From Hevea brasiliensis (Eukaryota > Streptophyta > Magnoliopsida > Malpighiales > Euphorbiaceae): a DNA stretch of 64,000 nt. The DNA lies in assembly GCF_030052815.1 (NCBI RefSeq), contig NC_079498.1, positions 73,890,992 to 73,954,991 of the forward strand. The letters run 5' to 3'. Shown here piece by piece: positions 19,564-31,990 of this stretch (its first letter is position 1; every line of letters starts with the position of its first letter). The position numbers and the translations under genes are program-made. The notes under the pieces are model-generated. The model ran no database searches and was not told the DNA's origin. It saw only the letters and a list, made by a program, of their open reading frames with translations.

Positions 19564-21938
19564 ATGGTCTTCGCAGCTAGAAGCCCTAAACCAGGGAGAA
19601 AATTCATAAAATAATTTTTGGGACTCTAGAGAATAGTCATTGAGGTTTTGATGGCATTACAATGCCAAGAAAATGCTTAGAAAAATTTTTAGATCGGTAC
19701 AGCCGATTTTGGCTTAATAAGCCAAACGGAGGGCATTTTGGTCATTTTGTCTTCAGAGATGATTTTTGATCGACTTTTCCAGTTAATTAAATAATTGTTA
19801 TGACATAAAATATGAATAAATATTGCTAGAAATTAAATTGAAATTGAGTAGAAAAGAAAAGAAAAAAAATAAATTAAATTTGCAATTTTGACCTCATGTT
19901 TATGTCACTAAAGCACTCCCACCCAATCACATTGTGACACATGTCCATAAACCACTTAAAATGAGTAAAATGGACAGAAAATTTGAAGAAACCAATCTAT
20001 TTCTTCACTTTCCCATTTCCAGCCGATTCTCTCACTCCCTTCCACCATTAGAGCTTTGCCAAGCTTCATTTCTCACTTCAATTCACCTCAAAACCTTATC
20101 CTCCCTTCACTAAAAATTTCCATTACCACTAGAGCAAGACTTGGGCAGCAATTAGAAGAAGAGAAAGTGGAAGAAAGGGAGGTGTGAACAAGCTTAGAAA
20201 ATCACCAAAGAGGTTAGTGCCATATTCTTTGCTTTTACATCTTTCTAAACATGAATTTATGCTAAGTTAAGTTGAAAATTTGATAAAAATTGAATTAATG
20301 AGGCATGATTATGTTCCATGAAATTTTTGCAGCCTTGACATGAGTTAGGTTTCGGAGAATTCTTTGATTTAAGGTGACATATTAGCTACCCCTAGTATAA
20401 ATTATATGATTAGTATAGCAAATTAGGAGTAAGATGTATGAATTGGAGGCTTGGTCAATTAGGGTTTTGAAATTTAATTTTGGGGGTAGATGAAAATGGA
20501 CTAAAGTTATAATGATCAATTAGTGACCATTTGGCTATGTTTGATTGGGAAATGAAGTGATTTGTGCCATGGGAATTGAAGTTAGATGTGCTGCCTTGGG
20601 TGCCCTGCAGGTTTGGATGTGAGTCCAACATGTTTGGGTAGCTATAACTTGAGTTGTGTATGTTCAATTGGTGCAAGGCCAATTGGACATGAAATTAGAC
20701 ACATAATAGCACAACTTTGATGAAGGAAACCTGTCCAGAAAACAAACATAGGATGCCCTAAAAAATTGACCAATTCCGGGTAGCACCAATTCTGCCTGGG
20801 CAAAATGACCAAATAAAAAGTGTTCATTCATTTGGTCAAAACTCACTGTAGAAATGTCCAATTAACCTGAAATTTATATCAATAGAAAGCTTAGACAATT
20901 TAGGACAACTTTCATGGGGGACTCAACTCCCTATTTTGACCATAACTTAATGAAATTGCCCACCAAACTCAGGACACCAAAACTGCTAGAATGGATTCTG
21001 CCAAGAAATTTTGGGTACTACCCTATCTGGCTAGTTATGGTATTTAGGCCATAACTTAAGCTACAAAACTCCAATTGGAGTGATTCAAAATGGAAATTAA
21101 AGAAGACACAAAAGGGAATAACTTTGATGAAAAATAGTTTGCCAAATTTCCACTATAACAATGACCAATGGAATAGTAAACTTAAGGTATGAAATCTGAA
21201 AATTTTTAATAACATAAAATAAGCTTTGAAATGGAATTGGCAACCAATGGCAACAAATTTAGAATGCAAAATATAGTATATTGGTGATATTAGAACCAAT
21301 ATACCTATTGTCTATGAAAAAGTCAACATTTTAGTTAACTAATGAAATGAATAGTAACCACTAAATAATTTGAAGTAGAAAAAAACAAACTATAAGAACC
21401 ATTTTAGTTGTTAATATAGGATGTGGTAGGTAAATTGTGAATGGTGAAGTTAAGTAACCCCAAGGACATAAGAAAAAGTAAAATAAATTAGAGAAGACAT
21501 TATGAATGATAATATATGTAATTAGTGAATTTTAATCCTTGAACTTGAGTGACTCCAGGACATAAGGGGAAAACCCACATGGAGGGCATTAGAAAAAAAT
21601 TGTGATTGATAATACATATAATTATTGTAATGAATAAAAGAATGACATTAGTTCTCCTCCTGAGAGGAGAAAAATATTTCGATGTACAAATGGTACATAA
21701 AAAAATTAATTGATGTGAATTGAAATCATCATGGACGGTATAATGAATTGTATAAATTGTGTAGCAATGACATTTGGGTATTTATGCTTTTGCTGTGAAT
21801 AAAAGTTAAAATACTATAAATTAGGATCATAGTATTTAATAAAGTAATGATATTATGTGCTCTTGTATTGCCTAGACATGTGTGTCAGATTGGATAGATT
21901 GGCATGCTAATAGGGTATTGTTTTAGCAGTACTGTGAA

Positions 21939-22030
21939 AGGCTTTATGCCTGTATTCATGGCTTTATGCCCGCACTCATGGCTTTATGCCCACACTCATG
22001 GCTTTTATGCCCGATTATGAATTATCATGG
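21939..22030 (+). repeat. About 20-bp minisatellite in family A LTR
   Basis: Four imperfect units of the type GGCTTTATGCCYGYAYTCAT. The reverse complement occurs in A2 at 62027-62107 with similar copy number. A0 keeps only a degenerate trace near 1315-1370. Confidence 0.85.
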
Positions 22031-22467
22031 CTTTTTAGCCATTCTGACTGCATACGTGGTTGACGTTCTGCGTCCCATGGTATGACTGCTCGAGGCACCG
22101 CGGTGTCCAGTGCCAATGACCCGTTATCCAGTTTAGTCAACTTGTCATAGGTTACTTGGGCAGTGAAATTTATTGAAATAAGTTAAGAATATTAGCAAGT
22201 GAAAATATTAGCAATTAAATAAATGAGTAAGAATATTTAAAATAAATTAGATTAGTTATTTAGCAGAAAGAACTGAAATGAATTGGAATGATTTTAAAAT
22301 TTAATTATTATGAAAGAATTGAGCGCTTCTGAAGAGGAATAAATTAGAACAAAGGATAGTTAATACTAGAAGTATTATGTAAAATTAGATTAAATTCCAG
22401 AGTATCTAAATTTTGATCCATTCCTTTTTTTTATTGTATATTATTTTCTTGTTATATTATTGCACCA

Positions 22468-22507
22468 CTAAGTAGAAATGCTTAGCGAGATGGATTTGTT
22501 TCCTCGC
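22468..22507 (+). promoter_or_regulatory. Double hairpin in A1 3' LTR
   Basis: CTAAG (22468-22472) pairs with CTTAG (22481-22485). GCGAG (22485-22489) pairs with CTCGC (22503-22507). It follows GCACCA and precedes ACAGGTACTG. The stem 2 sequence is unrelated to that of A0 yet still pairs. Confidence 0.6.
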
Positions 22508-24430
22508 ACAGGTACTGAAGGTAAAGCCCAGCGAATATTAAACAGAGATTTTGCAGTTCTGATCTGCAGAAGTGTCTGAAGTATTTAAGATTGTCACCTT
22601 CTCAGCAATGCATGTAGACAAGGCCCATATAAATCATATTATGTAATTTGTGAATTATAATTATTTATTATGTTGTAATGAAACTTAGGAAATTGCATGT
22701 AATATGCTCTTGATGTAAATTATGAATTTATGCAACTAGTTTACAAATTATGTAAACCAATGAAACTAAGAATTTTGATATATGTAATAAGCATGAATCA
22801 ATTTGTACAAATGAGTATGGATTTGAATTACATAATGATTTTTGAAATGATGATATGAGTATGGATGAATTATTGTATGGAAAATATTGTTGAGATTTTT
22901 AAAAGGTAAATAGTGAAATACGCCAAACGGCAATAAAATAGGAGAAACTCTGCTAGTTTCTCCTTAGAAAAATAATTGATACTAAATTAAATGAATTCAA
23001 AATTTTTAAAGAAATAAAGTAAGATAAGTTAGGCTACTCCGGCACCGAATGTAGCACGCCTCGCTCGGCTACACTGTAGACTGGTGAGGGGTGTTACAAG
23101 TATGCCCTAGAGCATATAATTTAGTATGTATCTTATACATATTTTATTAATAAAAAGGTAATTGCACTTTTCTATTTACATAATATATTTATGTATAATA
23201 GAAAAGGTCCATTGATATTTTGTTAGAAATTCTATTCTTAAGTTGTTAAGAATATGAGTGACAGTATTTCTAGCACAAAGTATCATAAATTGGTTCACAA
23301 TCGAGGATACTTCACACAGAATATGACTTATCCATAAAGATTGTATTCATTTTTGTTCCCAAGGTATTCATATGAGATATAAATAAGATGGAATGGTGAG
23401 TCTCATGCCATATAACAAACATGATAGGCACTTATGCATGATAAGTAGGCCGAACCAGTGACACTTACGACAATCATGTGGAGTTTACTCTTATCAATAC
23501 ATTGTGATAAATCATATTAGTGCATATAATATTTAGGCCTGAGATAGCATAGTTATCTTGTATATAGGTGGTTTGAGTTTGATACTGCTTTCATACTTGT
23601 ACTGTGTATGGGTATATGGGCATGTGTTGGCTCCTACCAGTTATATATGGAGATAGGTGTTGATCAAGATGGAATCTGTTACCCTAAGTAGTAGGGATAA
23701 AATCCTATGTTCATTTAATTGTTCTTCATGTTTCAAGTTCCTGGACAGGACAGACAAATTTAATTAGAAAAGAGTTTCTGATGAGAAAATCTTTTTAATC
23801 AAGAACTGAAATTAAAAGAGAACATAATATTCATAGCAAATGGAGTTTGACATAAACCATGACTCCAGCTCGAATTGGGATTTTGTAACAGAGAGATTCT
23901 AGTGCATGAAAACATATGATTAAAGGTTCATTTAAGGTATTCTTTATTACTAATTGGGTGGCCATGGCATGCTATGCTAGGTGTTAACCATGGTCTATGA
24001 GGTGCCTCAAGTGATTTAGAGAAATCATTTATGGTAAGAAAAGTTCTAATGATATTAAGAGTTGATAACATATCTCATTATCAATTAGTGATGAGCCTAG
24101 TGAGTCACACACATACACAAGCAATCACCAATTTAAATGTATTTTAATTAATTAATTAAAGAGTTTAACTGATTAATTAAATAGGTTTAGTTTGCAATAA
24201 GATTGCAAAGCCCCTAGCATGGCTTGAAACTAAATCTAGGTTATAGGATGTATAGTATAAGTTAAATTTATATTTAAAGTGTTTAAATATGAATTTAATT
24301 ATGAGAAATTAATTAATAGAGATTAATTAATTAATTTATATTTGATATAAATTGATTAGAAGAGGAGAAATAATTATCTTGGGTTGAGAACTCAAAATTA
24401 CAACACAAGGGTAATTTGGTCATTTCAGAG

Positions 24431-24598
24431 GGTGACATGTGGCACCATGAGATCGTGACACATGGCATCATGGTTTATCATTTGTCTTCCTATCATGCAT
24501 GATGATCAAAGTCAAGATTAAACCTAGCTTTGACACTTGGCTTAATGTGATTTGGTCAATTAAAATTAAGATGCAATTAGAAGATGACATGCGGCAAG
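24431..24598 (+). promoter_or_regulatory. Cluster of four GACANNTGGC-type repeats in LTR D
   Basis: GGTGACATGTGGCA (24431), CGTGACACATGGCA (24454), TTGACACTTGGCT (24529) and GATGACATGCGGCA (24583). They lie just upstream of the TATA-like box and recur in the other D LTRs (37511, 37534, 37613, 48821; also 55705-55880). E-box-like CATGTG sits in some units. This looks like a U3 enhancer array. Confidence 0.55.
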
Positions 24599-24615
24599 GG
24601 TTTTAAGTGATGACC

Positions 24616-24626
24616 TAATTATAAAA
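24616..24626 (+). promoter_or_regulatory. TATA-like box of Co-1 3' LTR
   Basis: AATTATAAAAT, where Co-2 has CTATATAATG (48858) and the solo LTR GCTATATAAG (55899). A TC-rich stretch follows, as in plant 5' leaders. It probably marks the U3/R promoter. Confidence 0.5.
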
Positions 24627-25205
24627 TGAAAAGAATGAAAGAATAAAAACACATTCTGATTTTTCTAAAGAGGTGCCGCCACCCGTAAAGCTCTCTTGCT
24701 CTCTTCTTCTTCTTCTTCTTCTTCTCTCATCAATTCAAAGAGAATTGTCCATACTCTCTTGAATTAAAATTGCTAAAAATTGTTTCTAGTGTCCTCTACA
24801 CATCTACAACCTCTCTAAAGGTAAATCCCTAATTTCTAATTAGTTAGCAAGGCTTGAGAAGTTATTCAAGGGGCTACCATTAGTGATCTTGGTGTGGAGA
24901 AGCTAGAAGGACAACATTTGGGGTCCTAGGTGCTTCACAAAGGTACCAATGACATCTACAGTGCATTAAAAGGTTAGTGCACATATTCTTGTATTAATCT
25001 AGGGTTCTAATCAATTAATTTGTCAATTCTAAAATCTTAAATGGCAAATGTAGATCCTAATACATATTAAAAGTGTTTTAATATGCAATTGAATATTGAA
25101 ATCAATTAGGTACATAATGAATCTTGCATGGATACATGAGACCCTAGAAGAACATTTTTGAATTCAATGTTCTAATCTGATAATTTTCATGCTTCTGCTC
25201 CTTCA

Positions 25206-25649
25206 TCCCATGTATGTCTAGATTTTGTCTTTTTGTTCATTGTACATATACACATGATGTATTTTATTTTGGATTGTAATTCAATTTTGAGATTGTACAT
25301 AAACTTGTAAATTATTGTCTATGAATTTCTATATGAATGCAATAGACGATATCCTTTTGAGATCTGATAAATAATTGTGAATGATATGATACAATATAAT
25401 ACGATATGAAAAAATGTGAAATAAATATGAACATGTCAACAGGTAATTAGTGGAACCTGCCAGATGCTAACAAAATAGAGGAGGCTCTGCCTGGGTCTCT
25501 ATAAAAGAAAAGAAATTCTACACATGGATTACCTATTTTCAAATGATATTAAAAATTTATAATGGACATGATAAGACAAGATAGGTACTCCGTCACCGAA
25601 TGTGGCACTTCTTGCTCGGCTATACAGTAAATAGGTAAGGGGCATCACA
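25206..25649 (+). repeat. 3' part of A3 5' LTR (family A)
   Basis: It ends TACTCCGTCACCGAATGTGG ... GGGGCATCACA, like the last 70 bp of the A1 LTR. The upstream 370 bp are more diverged and assigned by position. Confidence 0.75.
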
Positions 25650-25654
25650 TTTAG

Positions 25655-25666
25655 TGGTATCAGAGC
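25655..25666 (+). promoter_or_regulatory. Primer-binding site of A3
   Basis: TGGTATCAGAGC, a perfect initiator-Met type site, five bases after the LTR. Confidence 0.92.
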
Positions 25667-25791
25667 AGAGGTTTAAGCAGTCCTAGATCTCGAAAGTTAG
25701 AAATAGATAAAGTGCATCACATGCATGGGCCTTTAAATACAGTCGAGGTGACATTAATGCAGATCTATTCTTTGTCTAATTTATAGGATCA

Positions 25792-27110
25792 ATGACATCT
25801 GATTCTTCAGAGCACTGACCTCCAGGACAAATAGAGGAGCAGGTAGAGAGTCATGCACCCACACCTGCTCCTAGTAGGGAGTGAAGAAGTAGAGTCGAGT
25901 CATCCTGTGGTACTATAGGGAGAGCACAGTAGGCCTTCCTAGAACAGATGACTCAGCTGCTCCGTCAGGTCACCGGGCCATCCCTCAGCCACAGCCACAG
26001 CCACCACCACAACCACCACCACCACCTGTACAGCCATCACCATCCCCACAGCTGCAACTTGTACACAGATCCCCACTAGAGAGACTACAGAAGTATGGGG
26101 CAATTGACTTTAGGGGTAAGAAAGAGGATGATCTAACTACAGCAGAGAATTGGCTAGAGAGGACAGAAAGGGTATTGCAGCAGTTGCACTGTACCCTAGA
26201 GCAGCAGTTGGAGTGTGCTCTATCACTGCTATAGGAGGATGCATATAGATGGTGGGTGATAGTATCGAGAGTGGTACAGCCTACACAGATCACCTGAGAG
26301 TTCTTTCTAGCTGAATTTAGAAAGAAATACATCAACCATGTGTACTTAGAGCCCAGAAGGAGAGAATTCCTGGCACTGAGGCAGAGGCAACTTACAGTCT
26401 TCGGATATGAATGGGAATTCATAAGACTTAGTGGATGCATTGGTGATCATGCCTACAGAGGTTGATAAGTGCAGAAGGTTTGAGGACGGACTGAGCGACA
26501 ATATCAGGCTAATATTTACATCTCATCCCTTCACAGACTTCTCCCAGTTAGTAGCATCAGCCCGTGATGTGGAGAGAGTTAGAAATGAAGAGCAATCCAA
26601 AAAGGACAAGCAACATAAGAGGGGTTCTAGATTTGGACAGTCTGGTTCAGCAGCCATTGGTAGTAAAAAGCCCAAGGAGTCTTAGGGCCAGACTCAGGGT
26701 CAAGGTAAGAAGCAGAGATCCCGATTTGCTCCAAGGAGAGGAGGAGGATAGTCTGGTGCATCAGTGGATAGTTCCCCATGTACAGCTACATGGGGATCAG
26801 CCCCACTACTAGCTTGTACACATTGTGGGAGGCCCTACAGAGGAGATTACAGATTGTTGACTGGTGGGTGTTTCATATGTGGGTTTATGAATTACTTCCT
26901 GAAAGATTGTCCACAGAGGAGTACTAGTGTTCTCACTGCTCCACCCTAGATGGAGAGGTCTGCCCTAGCAGCACAGAGGGGTAGAAGACCTGCGAGGTCA
27001 GATATAGCTAGTACATCACAGAGGCCTACCACAAAGACAGTTCAAAGGTAGGAGATTAGATTAGCACCTTGTGCCTATGCTATGAGAGCTCGAGATGAGC
27101 CAGAGCCAGT
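25792..27110 (+). pseudogene. Gypsy gag (A3), many stops
   Basis: The start is ATG 25792 (MTSDSSEH then TGA), by position relative to A2. A proline/glutamine-rich stretch (25980-26050) precedes SPLERLQKYGAIDFRG, matching A2 HLERLRKFGAVDFYG. WLERTERVLQQLHCT, FRKKYINHVYLEPRRREF and CRRFEDGLSDNIRLIF mark the capsid core. The knuckle region 26862-26915 reads CFICGFMNYFLKDC, with Tyr instead of the metal-binding His. Stops include TAG at 26233 and 26683. It was particle protein; now a fossil. Confidence 0.85.
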
Positions 27111-27119
27111 CGATGTCAT

Positions 27120-27879
27120 AAGGGGTACTTTCTCACTTTTATGATCTATCTGTATGTGCATTAATTGATCCTGGTTCCACACATTCTTATGTGTGCATTG
27201 CACCACTTATTGGTAGAGGAGTACAAGTGGAGGAGCTAGAGGAGGACACATTAGTCACAAACCCTTTAAGCCATTGTGTCATGGTGAAAAAGGTCTACAA
27301 GGGTTGTCCTCTGAGGATACAGGGTTATGAGTTTCCAGCTGACTTGATTGAGCTACCATTCCATGAGTTTGATGTGATATTGGGAATGGATTGGTTATCA
27401 CATCATCAGGCGATGGTAGATTATCGGCTGAAGAGTATTTAACTATAAATAGCAAAAGGGAATGAGATTACAGTTGTGGGTGAAGGAATGGGTGTCTTTC
27501 TACTATCATATTAGCCACAACAGCTAGAAGAATGATAAGAAAGGGCTGTGAGGCTTTCTTAGCACATGTGGTTGACACTAAGAAGACTAGCCCAAGCATA
27601 GCCCAAGCATATAGGAGATCTCCACAGTATGTGAATTTCCAGATGTGTTTCCTATAGAGTTGTCGGGTTTGCCACCTGATAGAGAAGTGGAGTTTGCTAC
27701 AGAGGTTATGCTGGGTACTGCAGCAATTTCTATTACTCCATGTAGGATGGCACCCACTGAACTGAGAGAGTTGAAAGTTTAGTTATAGGAGTTACTAGAC
27801 AAGGGTTTCATACGCCCTAGTGTATCACCCTGGGAAGCACCGGTGCTCTTTGTGAAGAAAAAGGACGGTACACTTTGGC
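27120..27879 (+). pseudogene. Gypsy protease and start of RT (A3), cut by B2
   Basis: The protease has [13 protein letters not shown] with Asp at 27167-27169 and HEFDVILGMDWLSHHQAMVD at about 27361-27420. After stops come FPDVF-like and LSGLPPDREVEF (27665), ISITPCRMAPTELRELKV (27728), [20 protein letters not shown] and KKDGTLWL. The frame ends at 27879 where the B2 LTR begins. The RT catalytic half is absent from the window. Confidence 0.88.
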
Positions 27880-30101
27880 TGTAACACCCCTATATGCATA
27901 GCCTGGTATATTTCACTGTTCCAGTAACCGGTGTCGGTTCGGACAATTAAGGGGATTAGAACCACATTTAAGACAATTAGAAAAACCCTGAATGAAAAGA
28001 AATAGTGATTGCCAGATGGTTAAGTATAAATAAGAAAAACAAAATATAAAAAGTTAAATGAGCCGGGGTCACAGCGATAGGTGAGCTTACCGAGAAGTGA
28101 CTGCGAGGTCAGTCCTAACCCTGATTTTGAACCGGAAAATGTGACGCTGCGGTCCTAAGGACTATTGCAAACCTAGTGAAAAAAAGAAAATCACAAAAAA
28201 GAGTTGATAAGTAGGTCAAATAATTAGGTCAAGACTCTGGAAGAAATATTGAATTTCTTACAAACTGGGTCAAACCGGCGAGGGGCAATTTAGTCAATTC
28301 ACCCTTAGAGGTGACTCCAAACCTAATTGTCCAATAAAATTGGAGAAATGAAAATTTTAGAATAGTGAATTAAATTAAAGAACTGTAGAAAGATTAAGAA
28401 AAATGGAAAAAGAAAAGAAAAGTCTTTATTACATCATCAAAATTACCTCACCATGACATCATAATTCAAGTTTAATTTATGGAAATTTTGACTAAGTCAA
28501 ATAAGACATAAAATGACTTAAAAATAAAAGAAAAACAAACAAATTGGTCATCTTCTTCACCCTTGCCATCACCTCCTCTTCCTCTCTCTCTCAAATTTTT
28601 CTTTTACCTACATTAAAGCTTAAGTCTAAGCTTTTAAACCACCAAATTTCTATCAATTTCCCCAAATTAGCTACTTAAACCTTACTTTGGTAACTTGAGA
28701 AGAAGATTGAGCAAGAACAAAGAAGAAAAAGTGAAAGAAATTGGTGATTAAATTCCAAAGATTGAGGTTAGTGAGTAAACTTGAATTTTGTTATTTAATT
28801 CCTATGTTTTTAGTTAAGTTAACTCATAATTTAACTTAAATTCAAACAAAAACAATTATGGGATGCAAATTGAGAATTTCGGCCAAGCATTAAGGGGACT
28901 AGAATTGCAAGAATTTGGTGGAATTAAAGTGATATAGAAGTGTAATTAAGTGTGTAGATGTTGATTTTACTCTTTAATTTCACTAATTGAATAAAATACA
29001 TAAATTAGGGTTCTTGAGCTTTAGAAATTGGGAGAAAAATTAGAGGAAATGGTCAATTGATGCAATTGACCCTAATTGAGGTTAAAAATGGTCAATTGGG
29101 ACAATTTGTGATGTGTTTGAATTGGTAGAAACAAATTGCAATTCGGATTGGTTAGGGTTCCTATTCTAGCAGCTTGACCTAGGTCCCTTTGAGGGACCAA
29201 AACTGAAATTTTACCAACCCAATTGGTGTGAGGCCAATTGGGAATGAAAATAGACACATAATGACACATTTTTCATTTAGAAACCATGCCCATAAAATGG
29301 AATTAACATAGTGAACAATTAGGTCAAATTTGGATAATATGCACTGCTACTGTACAAAAAAGACCAAATGAATAGTGTTTGTTCATTTGGCCATATCTTG
29401 GTCTTGGCAGGTCCAAATGACCTGATTTTTGTGACATTGGAAAGGTATGACATACCACTACAATGTTTATGAGAAAACCATCCCAAATTCTGGCCATAAC
29501 CAAGTGAAATTGTCACCCAAAGTTAGTGGTCCAAAACTGCCAGAACCAATTATACCCTTATTGTATATCTTTATTTTGATGTAAATGACTATATGTACAT
29601 TGTAAATTGGTTTTGAGCAGTTTGTACAAAAACTAAAATAATATTATTTTTGGATTTTCTGATGTAAATTTATACTTACGAATGAAATTATTTAGCATTA
29701 TTTTTGAAGATATTTGAGTTAAAAATTGACTTGAATTATGGAGTTTGAAAAAAATTATGATGAATTGAGAAATGATGGTGGTTGATTTTGGTGAAGTACA
29801 TAAATTGGAAGTGTTTTCTAAAGGTGAAAATTTTTTATTTTTCTCAATTATAGCCGGTACTCTGCCAAAATTTTTCCAAAATTTGCTGAAAAATAAAAGT
29901 AGACAAAAATTTTACATAACTTTTAAACTTCAATTAAATGTTTTTAATGCCTGCTAGAAATGCTCACCACTTTCAAAAAGTAAGAAAATTATTTTAAAAT
30001 CCCTTGTAGTGTATTTAACGGGTTATCAGTAGATGGAGTTGGTAATTCATTAGGTATACTATGGGATCATGTTATGACTTACAGAGGGGTAAGGTGTGAC
30101 C
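27880..30101 (+). repeat. 5' LTR of B2 (family B, short form)
   Basis: Starts TGTAACACCCC, ends GGTGTGACC (B1 has TGACA). It is 2222 bp against 3536 bp for B1; the section with the double hairpin is missing, deleted between about 29570 and 29600 by comparison with B1 9650-10900. Confidence 0.88.
28053..28100 (+). promoter_or_regulatory. 5S-rRNA-like A/C-box block, B2 5' LTR
   Basis: GTTAAATGAGCC, AGCGATAGGTGAGC, CGAGAAGTGAC; offset 173 bp. More diverged than in B1. Confidence 0.4.
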
Positions 30102-30109
30102 TGTTTTAG

Positions 30110-30121
30110 TGGTTTTAGAGC
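30110..30121 (+). promoter_or_regulatory. Primer-binding site of B2
   Basis: TGGTTTTAGAGC, two changes from the usual site. The leader 30122-30264 has no gene. Confidence 0.78.
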
Positions 30122-30264
30122 AAATTTTTAATGTTTTGACTTGTGAATTTGTACTACTCAATGTCCTTATTTGATACATACAGTGCATTAATTATAAATA
30201 TGAACTAACGGAGGGAAATCTCCTTGTGTTATTTGTCCAGGAGATATCCTACCCCTGATTTGAA

Positions 30265-31540
30265 ATGGAAGAACGGGACCGCTCAGTTGAGCAATCTGTT
30301 GAGGCTGAGGCACAAGAGGAAGCCTAAGCTCTTCAAAATGTTAGTGGTTCAGTGGCACCAGCCCCACAAATGCCGCAGTTTCCTATACAATTTGCCCAGC
30401 AAATGGCTACGATGTTTCAACAAATGGTCGAAAGTATGCCTACTCATGCTCCACTTCAGACACCGGTGGTGCAACCTCAGGCTCTAGCCAGACAGTATGA
30501 TAAACTACTAAAGTTTAGGGCTATAGAGTTTAAGGGTATAGTGGACTCTTTAAAGGCAGAATAGTGGTTAGAGAGAATGGATAGAGTGTTCAAGAAGCTA
30601 CACTGTACAAATGAATTGAAATTTTAGTATTTAGTCTCATTGCTGCAAGGGGATGCGTATGATTGGTGGAAAACCATCCCCCATAGCTTGGTAGAACCCC
30701 TAGTACTAACATGGGATGACTTCATCAGAGAGTTCAAACAAAAGTATGTCCCCGATGCCTATGTGGACCAGAAGCTGCAAGAGTTCTTAAGCCTGAAGCA
30801 AGAAAATAGAATAGTGGCAGAATATGAAAGGGAGTTCTCCTGCTTAAGCCACTATGCAAGGATTCTCCTATCTACTAGCAAAGAAAGATGTAAGAGGTTT
30901 GAGATCGGTTTGAAGTCCAGTCTAAGGATACAAGTGGTTGGATTCAGGCATAATAACTTTTCTGAGCTCATCTCTCAAGCATTTGAGTTAGAAAGAATTG
31001 AGTCAGAAGCGACACCGGTGAAAAAAAAAACAGAGAAGACAGAGAAATCAGAAAAAGAGAAAAGTGGAAAGTCAGCGGATCAAAGTTCTAGTGGCAATAC
31101 TGGAAAAATAAAGAAATTTGGGGGATCAAGCAGAGGTGGAAAGTCTGGTAGGGGTAGATTTTCTGGACAGAAACCCCCTTGGTCTGGTCAACAGATGTCT
31201 AAGAGTTCTCACACTCCCCGCCCTTGTGAGACATGTGGCAAGACCAATGGTGGGATATGTTATTGGGCTACAAGAGCCTATTTTAAGTACGGGGGTATGG
31301 GGCATCTAGCTAAAGATTATACCAGTGCCCATAGATTTGGGCCACCTCCTACTACTGTAGAAGGGTCTATTCAGAGTTCTACTACTAGAAGTTCACAACT
31401 AGTTAGCAGAGGTAGAGGCAGAGGCAGAGGTCAGGGTAGCACTTTAGGTAGTCAAGGTACAGTAAACCAGTCAGAACAAGGTATTGCTCTGACTAGAGTT
31501 TACACTATGAGACAGCAAGAAGAAATTAAAACTTCTGAAA
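30265..31540 (+). pseudogene. Gypsy gag (B2), several stops
   Basis: ATG 30265 opens MEERDRSVEQSVEAEAQEEA then TAA. The Pro/Gln region (PQMPQFPIQFAQQMATMF) and RQYDKLLKFRAIEFKG follow; stops at AE* and KF*. The capsid core is open from 30640: DAYDWWKTIPHSL, WDDFIREFKQKYVPDAY, AEYEREFSCLSHYA, RCKRFEIGLKSSLRIQ. A Lys/Glu-rich linker and RG-rich section follow. The knuckle (about 31258-31322) reads CYWATRAYFKYGGMGHLAKDY: His kept, the cysteines after the first mostly Tyr. Gag and protease are in one frame (30640-31812). Confidence 0.88.
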
Positions 31541-31990
31541 TTGTGGCCGGTACATTCTTTATCTCTGTTCAAAATGTATTTGTACTATTTGATCCAGGCT
31601 CTACTCATTCATATGCCAGTGCTAGCATCATTAGTTCCCCTGTTGCTCCGTGTGTCAAAATGGGTTTTGAGGTGCTAGTAACTAGTCCGTTAGGAGAAGA
31701 GGTCCGGGTCAACAAAATGTATAGAGATTGTCCTTTGGTGATCCAAGGACATGTTTTTCTATCAGATTTGATTGAAATTCCTTCAGAGATTATGATATCA
31801 TCTTGGGCATAGATTGGTTAGCCAGGCATCACGCTATGATTAACTGTAGACTAAAGACAGTCACTTTTGTTCTCCCTCCGTATGGTGATGTGGTAATACA
31901 CGGGGAGAGGTAGCTATTGCTATCAAACATCATTTCGGTTGCACTAGCCAGAAAGATGATCAGAAAGGGGTGTGAAGCATACTTGGCACA
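31541..31990 (+). pseudogene. Gypsy aspartic protease (B2)
   Basis: ETSEIVAGTFFI-type entry then [15 protein letters not shown]; catalytic Asp at 31591-31593. A base is missing near 31790 (EIPSEIMISSWA instead of the [12 protein letters not shown] frame), and TAG replaces Arg near 31911. It is fused to gag upstream. Confidence 0.85.

Larger units (their letters stand above)
17106..23098 (+). mobile_element. Gypsy element A1, internal region almost gone, with AGTAT target duplication
   Basis: It has a 5' LTR (17106-19134, holding the Cassandra insertion), a 213-bp internal remnant and a 3' LTR (19348-23098). Flanks AGTAT 17101-17105 and AGTAT 23099-23103 prove a single insertion into Co-1's LTR. 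The remnant starts with a primer site, matches the A2 leader up to GCAGATCYGTTT, then jumps to the pre-LTR end also seen in A2 (59690-59760). All coding sequence was lost. Confidence 0.93.
19348..23098 (+). repeat. 3' LTR of A1 (family A), 3751 bp, full
   Basis: Starts TGTAACACCCTC, ends GGGGTGTTACA. It is the longest complete family A LTR here and the reference for A0, A2 and A3. It holds the palindrome (19405), the 5S-like block (19518), a minisatellite (21939) and the double hairpin (22468). Confidence 0.92.
12659..25205 (+). mobile_element. Ty1/copia element Co-1, interrupted
   Basis: Leader (12659-13795), gag, integrase fragment, reverse transcriptase, RNase H, polypurine tract, then a 3' LTR that starts near 17092, breaks at 17105/23099 for A1 and ends at 25205. 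Its 5' LTR must lie left of the window because B1 and A0 inserted in the leader. The second copy, Co-2 (36171-59244), shares leader, gag and LTR and shows what each copy lost. Confidence 0.9.
23099..25205 (+). repeat. Main part of Co-1 3' LTR (family D)
   Basis: It resumes with AGTATGCCCTAGAGC and ends TTCTGCTCCTTCA. With 17092-17105 it makes an LTR of about 2.1 kb, like 36171-49436 (net) and 54368-56471. It contains GACANNTGGCA repeats, a TATA-like box, a TTC-rich leader and a splice-donor-like AAGGTTAGTGCAC near 24970. Confidence 0.9.
25206..27879 (+). mobile_element. Gypsy element A3, truncated both sides
   Basis: The end of a family A LTR (25206-25649), primer site, leader, gag, protease and the start of RT, stopping where B2 entered. 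Co-1 abuts the LTR at 25205, so Co-1 probably inserted in A3's 5' LTR; the other half would be outside the window. It is the oldest layer visible: stops are frequent throughout. Confidence 0.82.

Noticed and set aside
26564..26812. Arg-rich open frame overlapping A3 gag, possible extra gene
   Set aside because: Out-of-frame reading of the basic gag linker; the correct frame shows the gag motifs on both sides.
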